64,000 nucleotides of DNA from Cenococcum geophilum 1.58 (lineage: Eukaryota > Ascomycota > Dothideomycetes > Gloniales > Gloniaceae): positions 496,001-560,000 of the forward strand of contig KV748194.1 of NCBI GenBank assembly GCA_001692895.1, in the 5' to 3' direction. Of the stretch, positions 23,101 through 34,244 are shown in pieces (within the stretch, counting starts at the first letter, position 1; the number at the start of each line of letters is the position of its first letter). Both the position numbers and the translations under genes were made by a program. The notes below the pieces were generated by a model. It was not told the DNA's origin. It ran no database searches and saw only the letters and a list, made by a program, of their open reading frames with translations.

Positions 23101-24683
23101 CTACTTAGTTAATATCTTCTTATTAAGAAGGTTAATTAAGTCAAGTCTAGGGAATTTAAAGGCGTAGGCTCTCTATATATTAGTGCCCAATAGCCCCCTA
23201 GTTATTTCGCATAGTATACTATCTCGCTAGTTACTAGATGGTATAGTAAGTTTCGTCCTAAGTCAAAATAGATATCATTATTAGTAGCTCTTAATAGTGC
23301 TATAATATTTATAAATATAGTAGGTACCAATGCTACATAGGATAGCTTCATTTTTAAACTCCCAGTAGGTGTATCAATAGTAATCGTTACTATTCCGTAA
23401 GCTTATATTTTCTCAAATTTTCCGCCAGCAATTAGGTAGTCGTCTTCTACTACTAGGTAGAAGAAGGTAAAGTCTTCTTCATTATTACAGACGTGGGTAT
23501 CTATACCAGGGTCGAGTATCTAGGTATTCTAGAGCTCAAACGGAATTTAACTAGTACTAAACACGGCAGTATAACTAGTTAGTGTCTTAGAAGGTGGGGC
23601 TTTAAAATCAAAATCGATTATAAATTCTGCGTCCTTTTAATTATTCTCCTTTACTTCCTATACTTCTTTTCAAATCCAATTAACTGCGCGTCTAATTAAG
23701 GATATAGACGAGATCTTCTCATCTACTATCTTTTAGATATCTAGCCTTGGTCTCCATCCTTAAGGGCGCTTCTGCTTAATAATATAGTAGCAGTCACTAA
23801 ATCAATGTTTAAGGCCGCATATGCATTCCCTATACGATCTCAAATTTAAATTTAGATTACTATTAGAATTAGAATTAATATTAAAGTCTAAATTGGGATT
23901 TAAATTGCCTTATAGGGTTACAAATACAGAGCTATTAGTAGTAGTAGTAGAAGATACTTACTGCATACGGTAGTGCTCCTTAAATTCCTTAATTAGTTCG
24001 ATAATGGATAGGGCGTCTTTATTCTTCCGTTCCTTCCGAATAAGATCTACTTCTAATGCTCCTACAAAACTAGAAGAGATTAGCTTAATTGCTTAAACAA
24101 AATTATAGTGTGCCCTAAATCCCTAAACGTCTAAAAGCTCTAATTACTCCATAAGCTTATAGACGTTCCGCCAGTTATTTAACCATTTTTCAATACTCTG
24201 CTTTTTATTATAGGATTTTAAAGCTATATATTAATTAAGGACCTTATATTTTTAACCTAATATAGTAAGGGCTAGTGCAGTCTTAAGTGCTTATAGCCGT
24301 TCGTGTACCGTTTTAAGGCCGTTAATAAGAGGAAGGTAGGCAACCAATGTCAATTAAATAATGTAGTTGTTAATACCGTTTATTACCTATTCTTACTTCT
24401 TATATATTCATAAATCGTCCTTATATTTAGCGTAGAGCTAATTATAGGCAGTAAGCTAGCGCTAGTCTAGCTAAGCTATTAATATAGTAGTAGGTAGTAC
24501 GTTCATAGGTATAGGTCGTTTTAGTAGTTCCAGGGTTAGAAGCTTATCTTTCTTCTTAAATAGGTCGATATACTACTATACCTTATTAGTCTTAGCAGTG
24601 TCTTAGATAATAAAGAACCATTAAATCCAGTTAGATGGCTGGTTAAGGATTAAGTTAACTTTTAATTCGTTAGTAGTCATCAT
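20200..24683 (-). pseudogene. Copia Gag–Pol, RIP-degraded
   Basis: The frame opens at the ATG at 24683 (MMTTNELKVNLILNQPSNWI, the Gag start). It continues through a region matching integrase (about 23100-22200). Reverse transcriptase carries FIDDIAVLF (from Y-V-D-D) at about 21010-21060. RNase H shows LQRSVTRSTTKVELLSLS, the Copia RNase H motif, near 20290-20400. The order Gag, integrase, reverse transcriptase, RNase H is that of Ty1/Copia. The longest surviving open stretch is about 64 codons. Confidence 0.9.
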
Positions 24684-24974
24684 TTTTAGGATTTTAATAG
24701 GTCAGGCAGGGTCCAATTGGCGTCTTAGCAGAACCTTATTTTAACGTTTCAAACTTTTAATTTAATTCGTCAGTTCGTTCGTTAATTAGGTATAGTTGTC
24801 ATTCAAGGTCAATCGTCCGTTCGTTTAGTAGATAAAGAAGCTCAAAACACTTACAAAGGTAGTAAAAGTAGTAACTTCTTAAATAAGGTAGCAAATTGAC
24901 TGCTTAACAGATAATATAACAGGTAGATTGATCCAATTAATTAGTCAGCAGGTAGTGCGATCCGGGCTCATAAC

Positions 24975-25204
24975 TGTAAGCTTTACAGTATGGAAGAATT
25001 GCAAAAACGACTTAATTATAATTCTATAGAAATTAAGTAATATAAATATATAAGGAAGGTGTTGGTAATAAGATAAAAGGGGAAACTACTTCGTAACTAA
25101 AACAGCGTAATACGTAAGTAATACGCAGTCAATACGCAGGTGATACGCAGTCAATACGCAGGTAATACGCAGGCGTTTTAGCATAGTACTAGTAGTCGGT
25201 TATA
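24975..25204 (-). repeat. Copia LTR (5' LTR of the minus-strand element)
   Basis: 230 bp; keeps the TG start. The primer-binding region lies just to its left (24960-24974). Confidence 0.92.
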
Positions 25205-25639
25205 GTATAAGTACCCCACTAAACTTATACCGTACTAAAATAAGCCCCTAAGGGGCTATAGATAAAGGCTTTAAGAGGACTCCTTAGAAGTTAGATATAT
25301 ATACTATTTTAAAGCTTTTCTACCCGTTTAAAGCCGTTTATAAAGCTAATTTAGCGAGCACTATATCCACTCCTACTATTAATTAACCTACTATATAGCC
25401 GCTTCCTCGCTAACCCTTTGGGCCTGCGTAACCTACCTAATCTCCTTAATAACCTTAAGCCGTAGGGAGTACTATTAGAGCTCGTTCTGCCGGCTAGCCC
25501 GCTATTTACTACCCTATTTAGAATCTAGCGCTACTACAGAAGGATTACCTCTAAGCCCTTTAGTTTACTTACGTTAAAGGGCCCATATAGACTTTACCGC
25601 ATAGCATATATAATATGCGGGCGGCTACTCAGGCGGCTA

Positions 25640-27452
25640 CTTAGGCTCAGGCCCTTATTACGGCTGTAGCTATAGCTATAGCTATAGCGGCGCCGGTAAA
25701 GGGGAAGCTATAGCGCTTACCTAGGCCGATATATCCTAGCTTAATTCCACAATAAATAGAGGCGCCAGTAGACATACCGTCGGTAGATATACTATTAGTA
25801 GGTATGCCGTTAGACGCAAATATATAGATACTAAAGGGACCTTAAGCTAAAAGGTAAGGCTGCCAGACGTAAGCAATTAAAGCTGCAAAAACTACGCCTA
25901 CTAGGACTCGGCTATATGGTCAAACAACGCCTATAGCTCGCGTACTCAGGCGTTTATAGTCTTTAGGCGGTCCGCAATAGCCGGTACGGCCTAGTAGAGT
26001 ATTAATAGCTAGCTAGGGCCTTCTTCCTCCTGCTATAGGCAGGCTTCGACCTTCCGCGTAAAGGGTAGATAGGCCTTATATTAGAAGACCGGGTGGTTCT
26101 ATATAGGGCTACTTGGGAATATCTCGCGGAGAACTACTAAGTCCTATAGGATAACCTCCCAGAGATAAAACAGGAGGTTTATAGCGCCTATAGCCATAAA
26201 GTCGTTAACCTAGCCAACCTAAGGGCCAAACTAACCCTTTTAGACGTCCAGCTCTAGCTAGATTATTAACAGTAATACGTTAGGGGGGGCGACACTTACC
26301 CTACGAATCTTAAAGCAGCCCATCTACGGCAAATAGCCGGCCATCGTCCGTATAAACTCCCGCAGTAGCAAGTTTAAGTAGTAGCTAACTATCTGCTCCT
26401 AGTTCTACCTGCTAGCGCGTTTAATCTAGTCCTTACTAACCCCTTTTAGCTCCACTATCTTAGCGCTAGCGCTTCGCCTAATATAGGTCTTCTTCTACAA
26501 AAAGACGCCGATGGCCTAGAATGCCTTAGCAACCTACTCCCTCTATAAGTTGTATAAGAAGGCCGTTTTACAGTCCCTAGCGCTACTCTTAATTAGGCGG
26601 ATATTATACTACGCTAACCGCTTACTAAAGTCTGGGAATAGCTTATTGCTAAGGTCCTAGCGGTATAAGAGGTAGAAAGCTAGCCCACTAAGTATATAGA
26701 TAAGCGGCTTCTTATTATATAGAGCTCTAATAGTCTTAAGGCAGCTATACTAGTTCTACTTACTAGCGCGTATAGTAAATATTAGGGGTATATAGCGCGT
26801 AGGACCTTTCCCCTTAAACTTAAAGGTAAATAGGTCTAAGATCTCGGCGGAGCGCCTATTACCGCCATAGGTAAGCATATAGTGGCCTAGTAGGATATCT
26901 ACAAGCGTACGGAGGTAGCATTTTAGTAAGGAGTCTCCGCGGGCCTATAGCTCGCGGCAGACGCTCTTAAACTCGTCCTCCGTATATTTATTAAGTAGTA
27001 TATCCCTACCCTTATTTGCAAACTGCTCCTTTTCCCACTACGCGTCCCTCCGTTATAGAACCTTTAGGTAATCCCTAATATTATCCTCCCGTAGGAACTA
27101 GTAGCTATTTATCCCTATACCCTTCTACGTCCGGTAGAGGTCTGTTAGGGTAGTAATATAGCTATAAACTAAGCGCTAGGAGAGCCGCGTCTTGTTCTAG
27201 AGCACGTTATCACTAGCCTTACGGCTTTTTACTTTTAGTAGCCGGCCTATAACCTCCTTAATAAGGAAAAGAAGTAGCTTCTCTTCTATAACGGTATCGC
27301 TATTATAGTACTACTTCCGCTTATAAAAGGCCTAGGAAGATACGCGTTAGTTATAAGTATACTACTCTATAAAGCACCTACCTACTTACCTTAAACTCTT
27401 TCTGCTTTAGCTTATAATTTAGAGACGTATTTTTAGGTCTCTTGGAACGCAT
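25640..27452 (-). pseudogene. Crypton recombinase-type protein, unit 2, degraded
   Basis: Second copy of the Ndc10_II/GCR1_C-like frame, starting at the ATG at 27452 (MRSKRPKNTSLN). It aligns with unit 1 throughout with scattered transitions on both strands. It too is full of RIP-type stops. Since the two copies differ at many C/T and G/A positions, a de-RIPed consensus would be better than either. Confidence 0.7.
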
Positions 27453-27870
27453 AAGGGTAAAGATACTCTATACGTTAGTACGTAGTTTGGCATTATTCGC
27501 GACGTTAATCTTTACATAACTAATTAATGGTATTTTTAAGATATATAGGACGCTGCTAGAGAAGCTACGCCCTAAGGGGGGGTTCCTATTTTCTTATATA
27601 CGCAGACATAGACTGGGGAGAAAAGGTAGAGAAAGTATACCTACCGGATAAGTGATTTTACTATATAGGGTAAATAAATAGGCGCACGGCTAGGCCAATA
27701 GGCTAATAGTACGCGCGCATTAGCGACTTAATTAGTAGGGGTAAAGATATTTAAAGATGTCCACGGCTTAGCTGTAGGCTCGGCCGTGGATATCCGCGAA
27801 TGTTAATGGGGGTCGTATATATTACGTGCGGCTCAGCGACTAAGCGGGCGCTCAGCCGAGCCGTAAACAC

Positions 27871-29170
27871 CACCAAATCTTAACACTAAGATCTTATTAC
27901 TTACCTTAAGCTTATTAAATAACGACTAATTATTACCAACTACGACCTTTCGGAACTCCTTACGGCGCTAGGGCGATATCCTAATATATCTAATAATGTT
28001 ATACAAACGACTAAGAGCTCCCTACTACCTCTAAATCTTTATAATTAACTTAAAGTCGTGCCTACTATAAGCCAGCTTAAGCTCCTCTAGCGTAGTGTCT
28101 GCCTTCTTGCCTAGAAGGAACACCTATACATAGAGGTTAACTACATAGCCTAGGCACCGTAATTAACGTCGCTTTCGCTGCTTTTTTAATATCCTTAGAT
28201 ACAGAGTTTTAAGAATTAAGTTAATAGCTATATCGTTGCTTAACGCGTTATTAAGTATAAAGTACCCAATTCTACCGCTAATCTTATACTCGCTAATTAC
28301 ATTAAGGATAATCTAGGCTTAGTTTATACTAGTATATTCGCCTTTAAGCCGCCATAAAGTAAGAAGCTTCGTCTATTAAGCTCCGCTCTTATTAATATAG
28401 TAGGCAATAATTGCAATAATAGTATAGCAGTTTAGTAACGTCTAGAGGTTAAAGGACAGGTAGATATTTAATTAAGCTTCTTATAAGTCCTCTCGTAGTT
28501 AACGCTTCTACTTTTAAAACTTATCTATAACCTAGCGGCGGATTGTATTACGAGTAGGAATATACTTAATAAGACTTCTATATAGATGCTGAATTAATTC
28601 TAGGAAGTAGACGTTTTTAATCTGGTAAAACGCGATATAACAGTACACCAGCCAGCGGATTAGTAAGATCTTAAAGCAATTAAACCAGGCGTTCTAAATA
28701 TAATCCTACTGCGCGACATACTACTTAATCGGCCCTTTAGATTTAATCTTACTGCTATTTTAGTTAATTTAGTAAGTCCTTTTCTAGTAACTTAAAATAG
28801 AAGAGTTGTCGTTAAGTTCTAATTACTAATTAGTAAATAGGTAGTAGAGTTAGTAGAGTCTTTTACTAAGCGGCTTATATACAGGATCCTTTTTCTTATC
28901 CAGGCACTAGTAGCAGTAGTAGTATTTAACTGCCAACGTCTTATGCACAATCGCGAATCCTTTCTTATCACCCTATATATGCGAGGACCTCTTCTTACCG
29001 CGCCTTTAGCCAGCGATATCGCTGGCTTTATGGTACCACTCTCTATAAAGCTTAATTCGACTTGGCTCTACTACCGGCGTCTATATAAGCTCTGGCTCAG
29101 AGTCAGAATTAGGGTTAGATTTATAATAGGTAAGAGGCTCTAGCTTAATCGGATCTATAGTTGTCTTTAA
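27871..29170 (-). pseudogene. hAT transposase, N-terminal and catalytic half
   Basis: Minus-strand translation shows hAT-type segments: NCYTIIAIIAYYINKSG and TKLLTLWRLKGEYT near 28310-28450, IGYFILNNALSNDIAINLIL near 28200-28270, and RCLGYVVNLYV near 28120-28160. These correspond to the catalytic RNase H-like core of hAT transposases. Stops interrupt it throughout. The frame continues across the nested insertion at 16425. Confidence 0.85.
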
Positions 29171-29751
29171 GCGCTTCCTTTTTCTACTGCCAGAGGTCTT
29201 ACTAACTCGCTTTTAAGGAATAGTAGGAGCTTTGCCTGTAGCACGGCTACTTAATGCATAATTGCTACCCCCTCCGCGCGTCGCTCAACCTATAGTAGTA
29301 ACAAAGCCCTCCATATAGAAGAAGTAGACGGATTAAAAAAATTAAGCAGGAAGGAGACGCGACGTAATAAGGGCTGTAATAAGGGCGACAACGCGATAGG
29401 GGCGACGCGATGGGGGCGACGCGATAAGGGCGACGCGATGAGGATTAACTTCCTCTACTTGATCTACATTGAATCAACGACCTTAGCTTAATTATTTCTA
29501 TTAAATTAAATTAGTTGCTATAATAGATCGAGCCTTAATTATATGGCGATAGGCCTAGAATTCTTAAGCGGCGCTCGCTTATATCAGACGTCTCACTACC
29601 TATATGTAGATCTAAATCTATTGGATATCTAGTTATAAGAAGGCTTTAAATCTAATCCAAATATAAGCCAATCAAAGTCCTTAACCGGATCTACTTTAAG
29701 TCCGAGAAATCCAATCCAATCCAAAATCAATCCAGTCCATTGACATCACTG

Positions 29752-29759
29752 ACCTGAGC
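29752..29759. repeat. 8-bp target-site duplication, right copy (ACCTGAGC)
   Basis: Identical to 14920-14927; it directly follows the right inverted repeat. Confidence 0.95.
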
Positions 29760-30440
29760 AAGCGTTAGAAGCTAATTAAGATTCGAATGGAAAGAATGCT
29801 CACTACTTCCAACTGCTGGATTCCAGGAGTACTGTAGCTGGATCGTAGAGAAGTCAGAAATTGACAGGTAAGTCAATGATTTTTGAGAGAACACACAAAT
29901 CTTGCAAGGGAAAAGTATGATACTTGTCGACAATGCCGCTGCATGAGTCTCCCGATTGGACTTTGTAATATGCATTGCCTAAGTCTACAGTCAGTGGACA
30001 GCCATGGATAAGTAACTCATACCCCTACAGTTCGAAGCAATGCCAGATTGCTCTGGAGTTGGTCCTAAGGTGGTTGTACTGATGGGGCCTGTGGTTGACG
30101 TAGACGCTGATGTGGATGTAGATGCCGGCCCTTTGCCATAATCCTCTTCCACGCAGTAGGAATCCCCAATCATGAGACCGGAGCAATTGGATTTGACAAA
30201 CGGATTATACATAATGAACTGAGCTGTCGTAATGCCCCATGCTGCAGCAATCGAAGCGCAAGTATCTCCACTCGCTGCGTCGACGAAGTATGTACAATCT
30301 GATATGGTACCTGAGGGAGTTGGTCCATCTTGTCGACGGATTCGATGAGCTCTTGGAATAGCGTAAACATCACTGGCAAGAAGTAAAGCTGCAAAAGAGT
30401 GAAACAACATCCTGACGATGAGCGGACTGTTCTGGACCAT
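29760..30440 (-). pseudogene. LysM-array gene, 5' portion (promoter, signal peptide, module 1, most of module 2)
   Basis: The frame starts at 30440, or at the second Met at 30410, which gives the tighter signal peptide MLFHSFAALLLASDVYA. Module 1 follows (CTYFVDAASGDTCASIAAAW ... CSGLMIGDSYCV), then a Ser/Thr linker, then module 2 (YYKVQSGDSCSGIVDKY ... WNPAVGS) with small introns. The coding sequence stops at the donor of an intron whose acceptor is now 14.8 kb away beyond the hAT element. A TATATATT box near 30515 suits a promoter. LysM modules bind chitin oligomers, and secreted LysM proteins in fungi shield or sequester chitin. A transcript from here would read into the transposon, leaving at best a truncated product. 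Confidence 0.88.
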
Positions 30441-31464
30441 GGAAGTGAGGATCGTGTTGACCGCTAACTGGCACCAAAAAGACCGGTCCGGTTGGCAGCG
30501 CCAATTAGAACAATATATAGCCTCAAATTCCGGTCGACAGGTCGGCGTGGCACTCTAAGAGAACCTACCTATAGCCTTTTCATATACGACCGATTCCTCG
30601 TATCTCCACTAGAGAAGAAATTTTTACAGACCTTAATTTCCGAAGCAATTCAATGAAGAACTCCAGAACTGGCGTAAAGGTTCTAGTAAGGGGGCGAGGT
30701 CCTTACTGGATGACTGCTCATCTCGCATACCACCTTCTCGTTTGCAGCGATCATTAAGAAAACCCCCCACGAAAACGTAACCACACTCGGGCACCCACGC
30801 CCGAAATATACACACACGACGCCTTAGGAGAACCAGCGGAGCGGTACATTAAGCAATATTGCAACTGAGCGATGCAACAGAATGGATAAGTGCATATATA
30901 ATGACACGCCGATTGATGGAATAAGGTAAAGATCAACATTTATTCGAACGTACCCACTCTCCTCTCCTTCAGCATCCCTACTGCTGCTGATATCTGGGTA
31001 CTCAATTCTTCTCGCTTAAAGCTTCAAAATTTTGACGTTGAAATTAGGAGGTGGGGTTTCGCTACGGCTGGCCTCAGCTGGGGACCCCTGCGACGCTGCC
31101 ACATTCCGAGCTTCCTCTGAAATAAAGTGATTCCAATTTCTCTCGCAGTCGGCGTCCAGTTCTTAGAATAGCCCCCCGAGCTCAACAGCGACTTCGTGCA
31201 ATTGAACCGCAGAGCTGCAAAGATGACCGCACCATGGGGCACACTCGCTTTCGAATTATTCTTACTAGTATGACTATCGACATATCTACTGACAAAATCC
31301 TTGGCTGACGTCATTGCTAACACAGGAGAAATGGGACGAAAGCTCGTCTGAAGCACCAGCCGAGCAGCGAAAGTCGCTCATACGCGAATACATCAACTTA
31401 GGTTTCCAAGGCAGACATGTATAGTCACCTTTTTATTAATTTTGCGCTTTTTTAATCCTCTTCA
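30441..31464. other. Intergenic region
   Basis: Balanced composition. It holds the promoter side of the LysM gene. A minus-strand open frame of 110 codons (31024-31356) has no recognisable domain, signal peptide or supporting context, and I do not call it a gene. Confidence 0.4.
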
Positions 31465-32241
31465 TTGTCGTTCCCGTCAATTTCTGACCCTGAAAAGCAC
31501 TACCACGACCTCGTCCGCTCCGCTGAGGCACCTCACCCTTCGGAATCCCAAATCTCCACAATACTTGCACCTCTTCGTACTCCATCGCAACGTGAAATGG
31601 CCCACCAGCGCGAAATAACCTACCAGAATTTGGACGTAAACGCCGTATGGCTCCGCACAGACTACTCCCCCGACTCCGACGGCCAGCACGAAGAGCTAAT
31701 GTCAAAGTTTGATGTTGAAGACGCAGTTGGTTATCGTCACAACTTACTCAATGACGCAGACCTGTACGACTTCGGGAACGAGTGGCAAAGAGTCTTCAGT
31801 GTGCTGCCCGAGCTGCTGGATCCAGCGGGTGGCATGCTCGACGCTGACGATGTGAATGAGATGAAGGAGGATGCGATGAACGAAAAGTTCCCACCGCACA
31901 TTGAGCAGCACATCGCAAACATCCGGCGTAACTTACCTCAGGAGCGCGCGGAGGAGGAGATTTTCGATATCACGCACGCACCCGTGCAGAAGGCGTATGT
32001 AGTCAACTATCTGGTTATTGAGGACAAGCAGGCGCTGGAAAGTGGGAAAATGCTGGTAGTATTTGTGGACGATGTGGGGCAGGTGGTAAGGAAGAATCGC
32101 GTGGATGGTTGGGAGGTGGATAGTTTGGGGGGGATGTGGATGCAATGTGCGTATGATGATGTTGAGCCTTGGATGAAAGGAGAGGTTGGTGTAGACTATG
32201 TGGTCGGTGGGGCGAGGGGGCCGCCGTATTCGTCAGGGTAG
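31465..32241 (+). CDS. Hypothetical protein, about 215-258 residues (start uncertain)
   Basis: A clean open frame of about 258 codons runs to the stop at 32241, but the first codons (31465 on) have no ATG. The first in-frame ATG is at 31597 (MAHQREITYQ), so either the protein starts there or a short 5' exon is missed. The protein is acidic and soluble with no signal peptide or membrane segment. Motifs worth noting are an NAVWLRTDYSPDSDG segment early and a LVVFVDDVGQVVRKNRV ... VDSLGGMWMQC segment late. These recall, weakly and only by memory, small DUF6924-type proteins; I would not rely on that. It shows no RIP. Role in this cluster unknown. Confidence 0.65.
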   Translation: MSFPSISDPEKHYHDLVRSAEAPHPSESQISTILAPLRTPSQREMAHQREITYQNLDVNAVWLRTDYSPDSDGQHEELMSKFDVEDAVGYRHNLLNDADLYDFGNEWQRVFSVLPELLDPAGGMLDADDVNEMKEDAMNEKFPPHIEQHIANIRRNLPQERAEEEIFDITHAPVQKAYVVNYLVIEDKQALESGKMLVVFVDDVGQVVRKNRVDGWEVDSLGGMWMQCAYDDVEPWMKGEVGVDYVVGGARGPPYSSG

Positions 32242-32383
32242 AAGCTGGGATGTTAGAATGATTCAGGCACCTAATGAAATTGAAATTGATAAAATTTAAG
32301 CAGAAGAGGGTGATTGTTGTAGTTCTTGAACAGCTACGCTGAATTTGATACCGTATGTGCGAGTAGGCCTTGCCTCTTCATTA

Positions 32384-34244
32384 TTACGCACTAATGCAGA
32401 CGTAGTAGCCAAGATACAATTTCGAGCAATCTGATCCTGGGTAAGGATTCCATGTATTGAACTTAACTTTTTATTAGCTCGTCCCTCGAAACACGAATGA
32501 GGTGCGACTTACCTGATCAAGCGAAATATTGAACTGGGTCGCAATCGAAGAGCACGTATCACCGGACTCGATCTGGTAATACTGTTTACAAGACGAAATA
32601 GTATTTGGCTCCAATGGTGACGGCGTCGCACCGGCTGCAGATGATGTCGTCGATGTAATGTAGTAAGACGGGCTGCAGACAGCTGGAAATTTTGTTGACG
32701 TCGGAATTGGCGCATCCGGGTTGGGGTTGCAATACGGATCCAGGAGATTTTCACAGGCGTCTGGGAGGTCGGCGATACTCCAACCATCCAAAGTTTGGTT
32801 GAAAGTAATGGGGCAGTATTGGGTTCTTTGTGCGATCAAGCTTGCCGCGGTGTAATTGACCGTGGTTGTGTGGGTCACGAGCGCGGGGAGCGTCGTATTA
32901 ACGTACCAAGATGTAGTTATGTTGGGATATGCCGTTAAAATTGATCCTGTTTCGTAGGGACCTGGGAACATAGAGGTCATTGTTGCGGTTGTGGTATAGT
33001 TGTACGATGTAACCTGATAGATCTGTTCTCCTGGCGGACTTCAAGCAATCAGCATTAATCAAGCGCAGGGTCGTTTCGCGGGGTTTTACTCACGAAACGC
33101 AAATACTCCTTCCAACCATGGCGTCGAGATTGTCGCAATTTGCATGGATGGTCCTGGAGTGGTGTAAGTTTCATGCCGCTGTAAAACCACCACGCATGAG
33201 GATGCCTACGGATTCCATGATGCCAATTGAACGGAAGTAAATGACTGATTGGCAACTATCTGGGCACACGTCTCGTTTATCTGAACGGTATGCAAAGCGC
33301 ATGAAGCAGTCAGGCATAGCGTTGTGCCCGCTGTTAGTGATGTACAGTTGTAATCAAGTTCATTGGCCGAGATCAGCCTATCAATAGCGATTGACTTTGC
33401 AGCGGAGATAGATTGGCATGTGTCTTGGGAACCGACGACATATTGACCGCAAGTACAGTTGATTGCTGGAGAAGCTGTTGGTGTTGCCGTTGCTGTTCCT
33501 GTTACTGTGGGAGAATAGTTGTAGGGGTATTCTGATGCAGGTACACCACACGAAGAGAGCAGAGACGAGTATCCATCTGGTTGAACCCTGGCTCTTCCAT
33601 AGTCCGAGGCTAACATCACGGCGCCGTAGCTGAGGGAACAGTTGGAACAAGCTGATTTCGTACCATTGTAAAGAGCAGCAAGGCAGAATCCCGCTCTGCG
33701 CCGAAAAGAAGTCAGCATTCTGGGGAATTGCTAGGAAATCAATCCACGTACTCGTCCTGCAAGCATGTAACATTATAAGCCCAGGCCAAAGGATCCGCTA
33801 CTGAAGGACCTGATTGCGGCGTACTGCCGTTCCACATCGTGTAAAGAGTGTTGCCGCATCGCAAATCGACAATGCGCTGGTAGCTCTGCCATTATGATAG
33901 CGGTTAGTATGGTCCGCTCCGTGCAAGACAACTTGATATCAAATATCCCGAAGAAAAGCAAAATGCATAAAATTCAACTTGCAGAACATAATTACCCTTA
34001 GAGAACTTGCACAAGTTGGTGTGCAATACTGATTGAGAATCGCATTATCAAGCGATCTGCCACTAGAAATGAATCTTGCTGAAACTAGGTCTGGCGAGCA
34101 AGTAATGTTAGTGCTTAGAGCTGCACAACAGCTTGCTGGTATAGCTGTCGGCAGAGCACCTGGACTAGACCATATTTGAATGCAATTGCCACTGAGGAAG
34201 AGCGAAGAAAGGGTCAAGAAGGTCCGGATAATTCTCAGTGCCAT
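32384..34244 (-). CDS. Secreted protein with three LysM modules, intact
   Basis: Six exons (34244-33996, 33885-33752, 33695-33210, 33153-33094, 33038-32513, 32461-32384) join with correct phases to 1,533 nt, a 510-residue protein. It starts with a signal peptide (MALRIIRTFLTLSSLFLSGN). A cysteine-rich N-terminal region of about 190 residues follows, usual in large fungal LysM proteins. LysM 1 is CTCGQYVVGSQDTCQSISAA and on; LysM 2 is TVQINETCAQIVA ... LASWNP ... CV. A Thr/Asn-rich spacer with many N-glycosylation sites comes next, and LysM 3 (YYQIESGDTCSSIATQFNIS ... GYYVCI) lies at the very end. It is transcribed divergently from the chitinase, sharing 1.2 kb. Likely role: chitin binding at the hyphal surface or during attack on another fungus. 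Confidence 0.88.

Larger units (their letters stand above)
19642..25204 (-). mobile_element. Ty1/Copia retrotransposon, 5.56 kb, RIP-degraded
   Basis: Two 230-bp LTRs (19642-19871 and 24975-25204) lie in direct orientation, starting TGTAAGC (TATAAGC in the left copy) and ending GGTTATA (from GGTTACA). The target duplication is GTATA at 25205-25209 and ATATA at 19637-19641, differing by one G-to-A change. The uninterrupted site in unit 1 reads GTATA, confirming the insertion. The coding strand is minus. The polypurine tract CTGGGGGGGT abuts the LTR at 19872. Differences between the LTRs are mainly transitions. Confidence 0.92.
19363..27870 (-). mobile_element. Crypton-like element, unit 2 of the tandem dimer, split by a Copia element
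   Basis: The first 270 bases (19363-19636) repeat 16426-16690 nearly exactly. The unit is then broken by the Copia element (19642-25204) and resumes at 25205 with GTATAAGTACCCC, the word found uninterrupted in unit 1 at 16690. Without Copia and its target duplication the unit is 2,940 bp, matching unit 1. It ends at GTAAACAC (27870), where hAT sequence resumes. Confidence 0.75.
14928..29751 (-). mobile_element. hAT transposon, 14.8 kb with nested insertions
   Basis: The terminal inverted repeats start CAGTGATGTCAATGGACTGG and match over 24 bp at 14928 and, inverted, at 29751. The ends carry repeated ATCCAATCC subterminal motifs. A perfect 8-bp target duplication (ACCTGAGC) flanks it, diagnostic for hAT elements. 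Removing the nested material (16426-27870) leaves about 3.4 kb, a normal autonomous hAT size, with a transposase on the minus strand. The target duplication is GCTCAGGT on the strand of the host gene, that is, the CAG|GT intron–exon border inside LysM module 2. The insertion therefore splits the gene exactly at a splice acceptor. Confidence 0.95.

Noticed and set aside
31024..31356. 110-codon minus-strand open frame
   Set aside because: No domain, signal peptide, promoter or splice context; a frame this long can occur by chance in balanced DNA.
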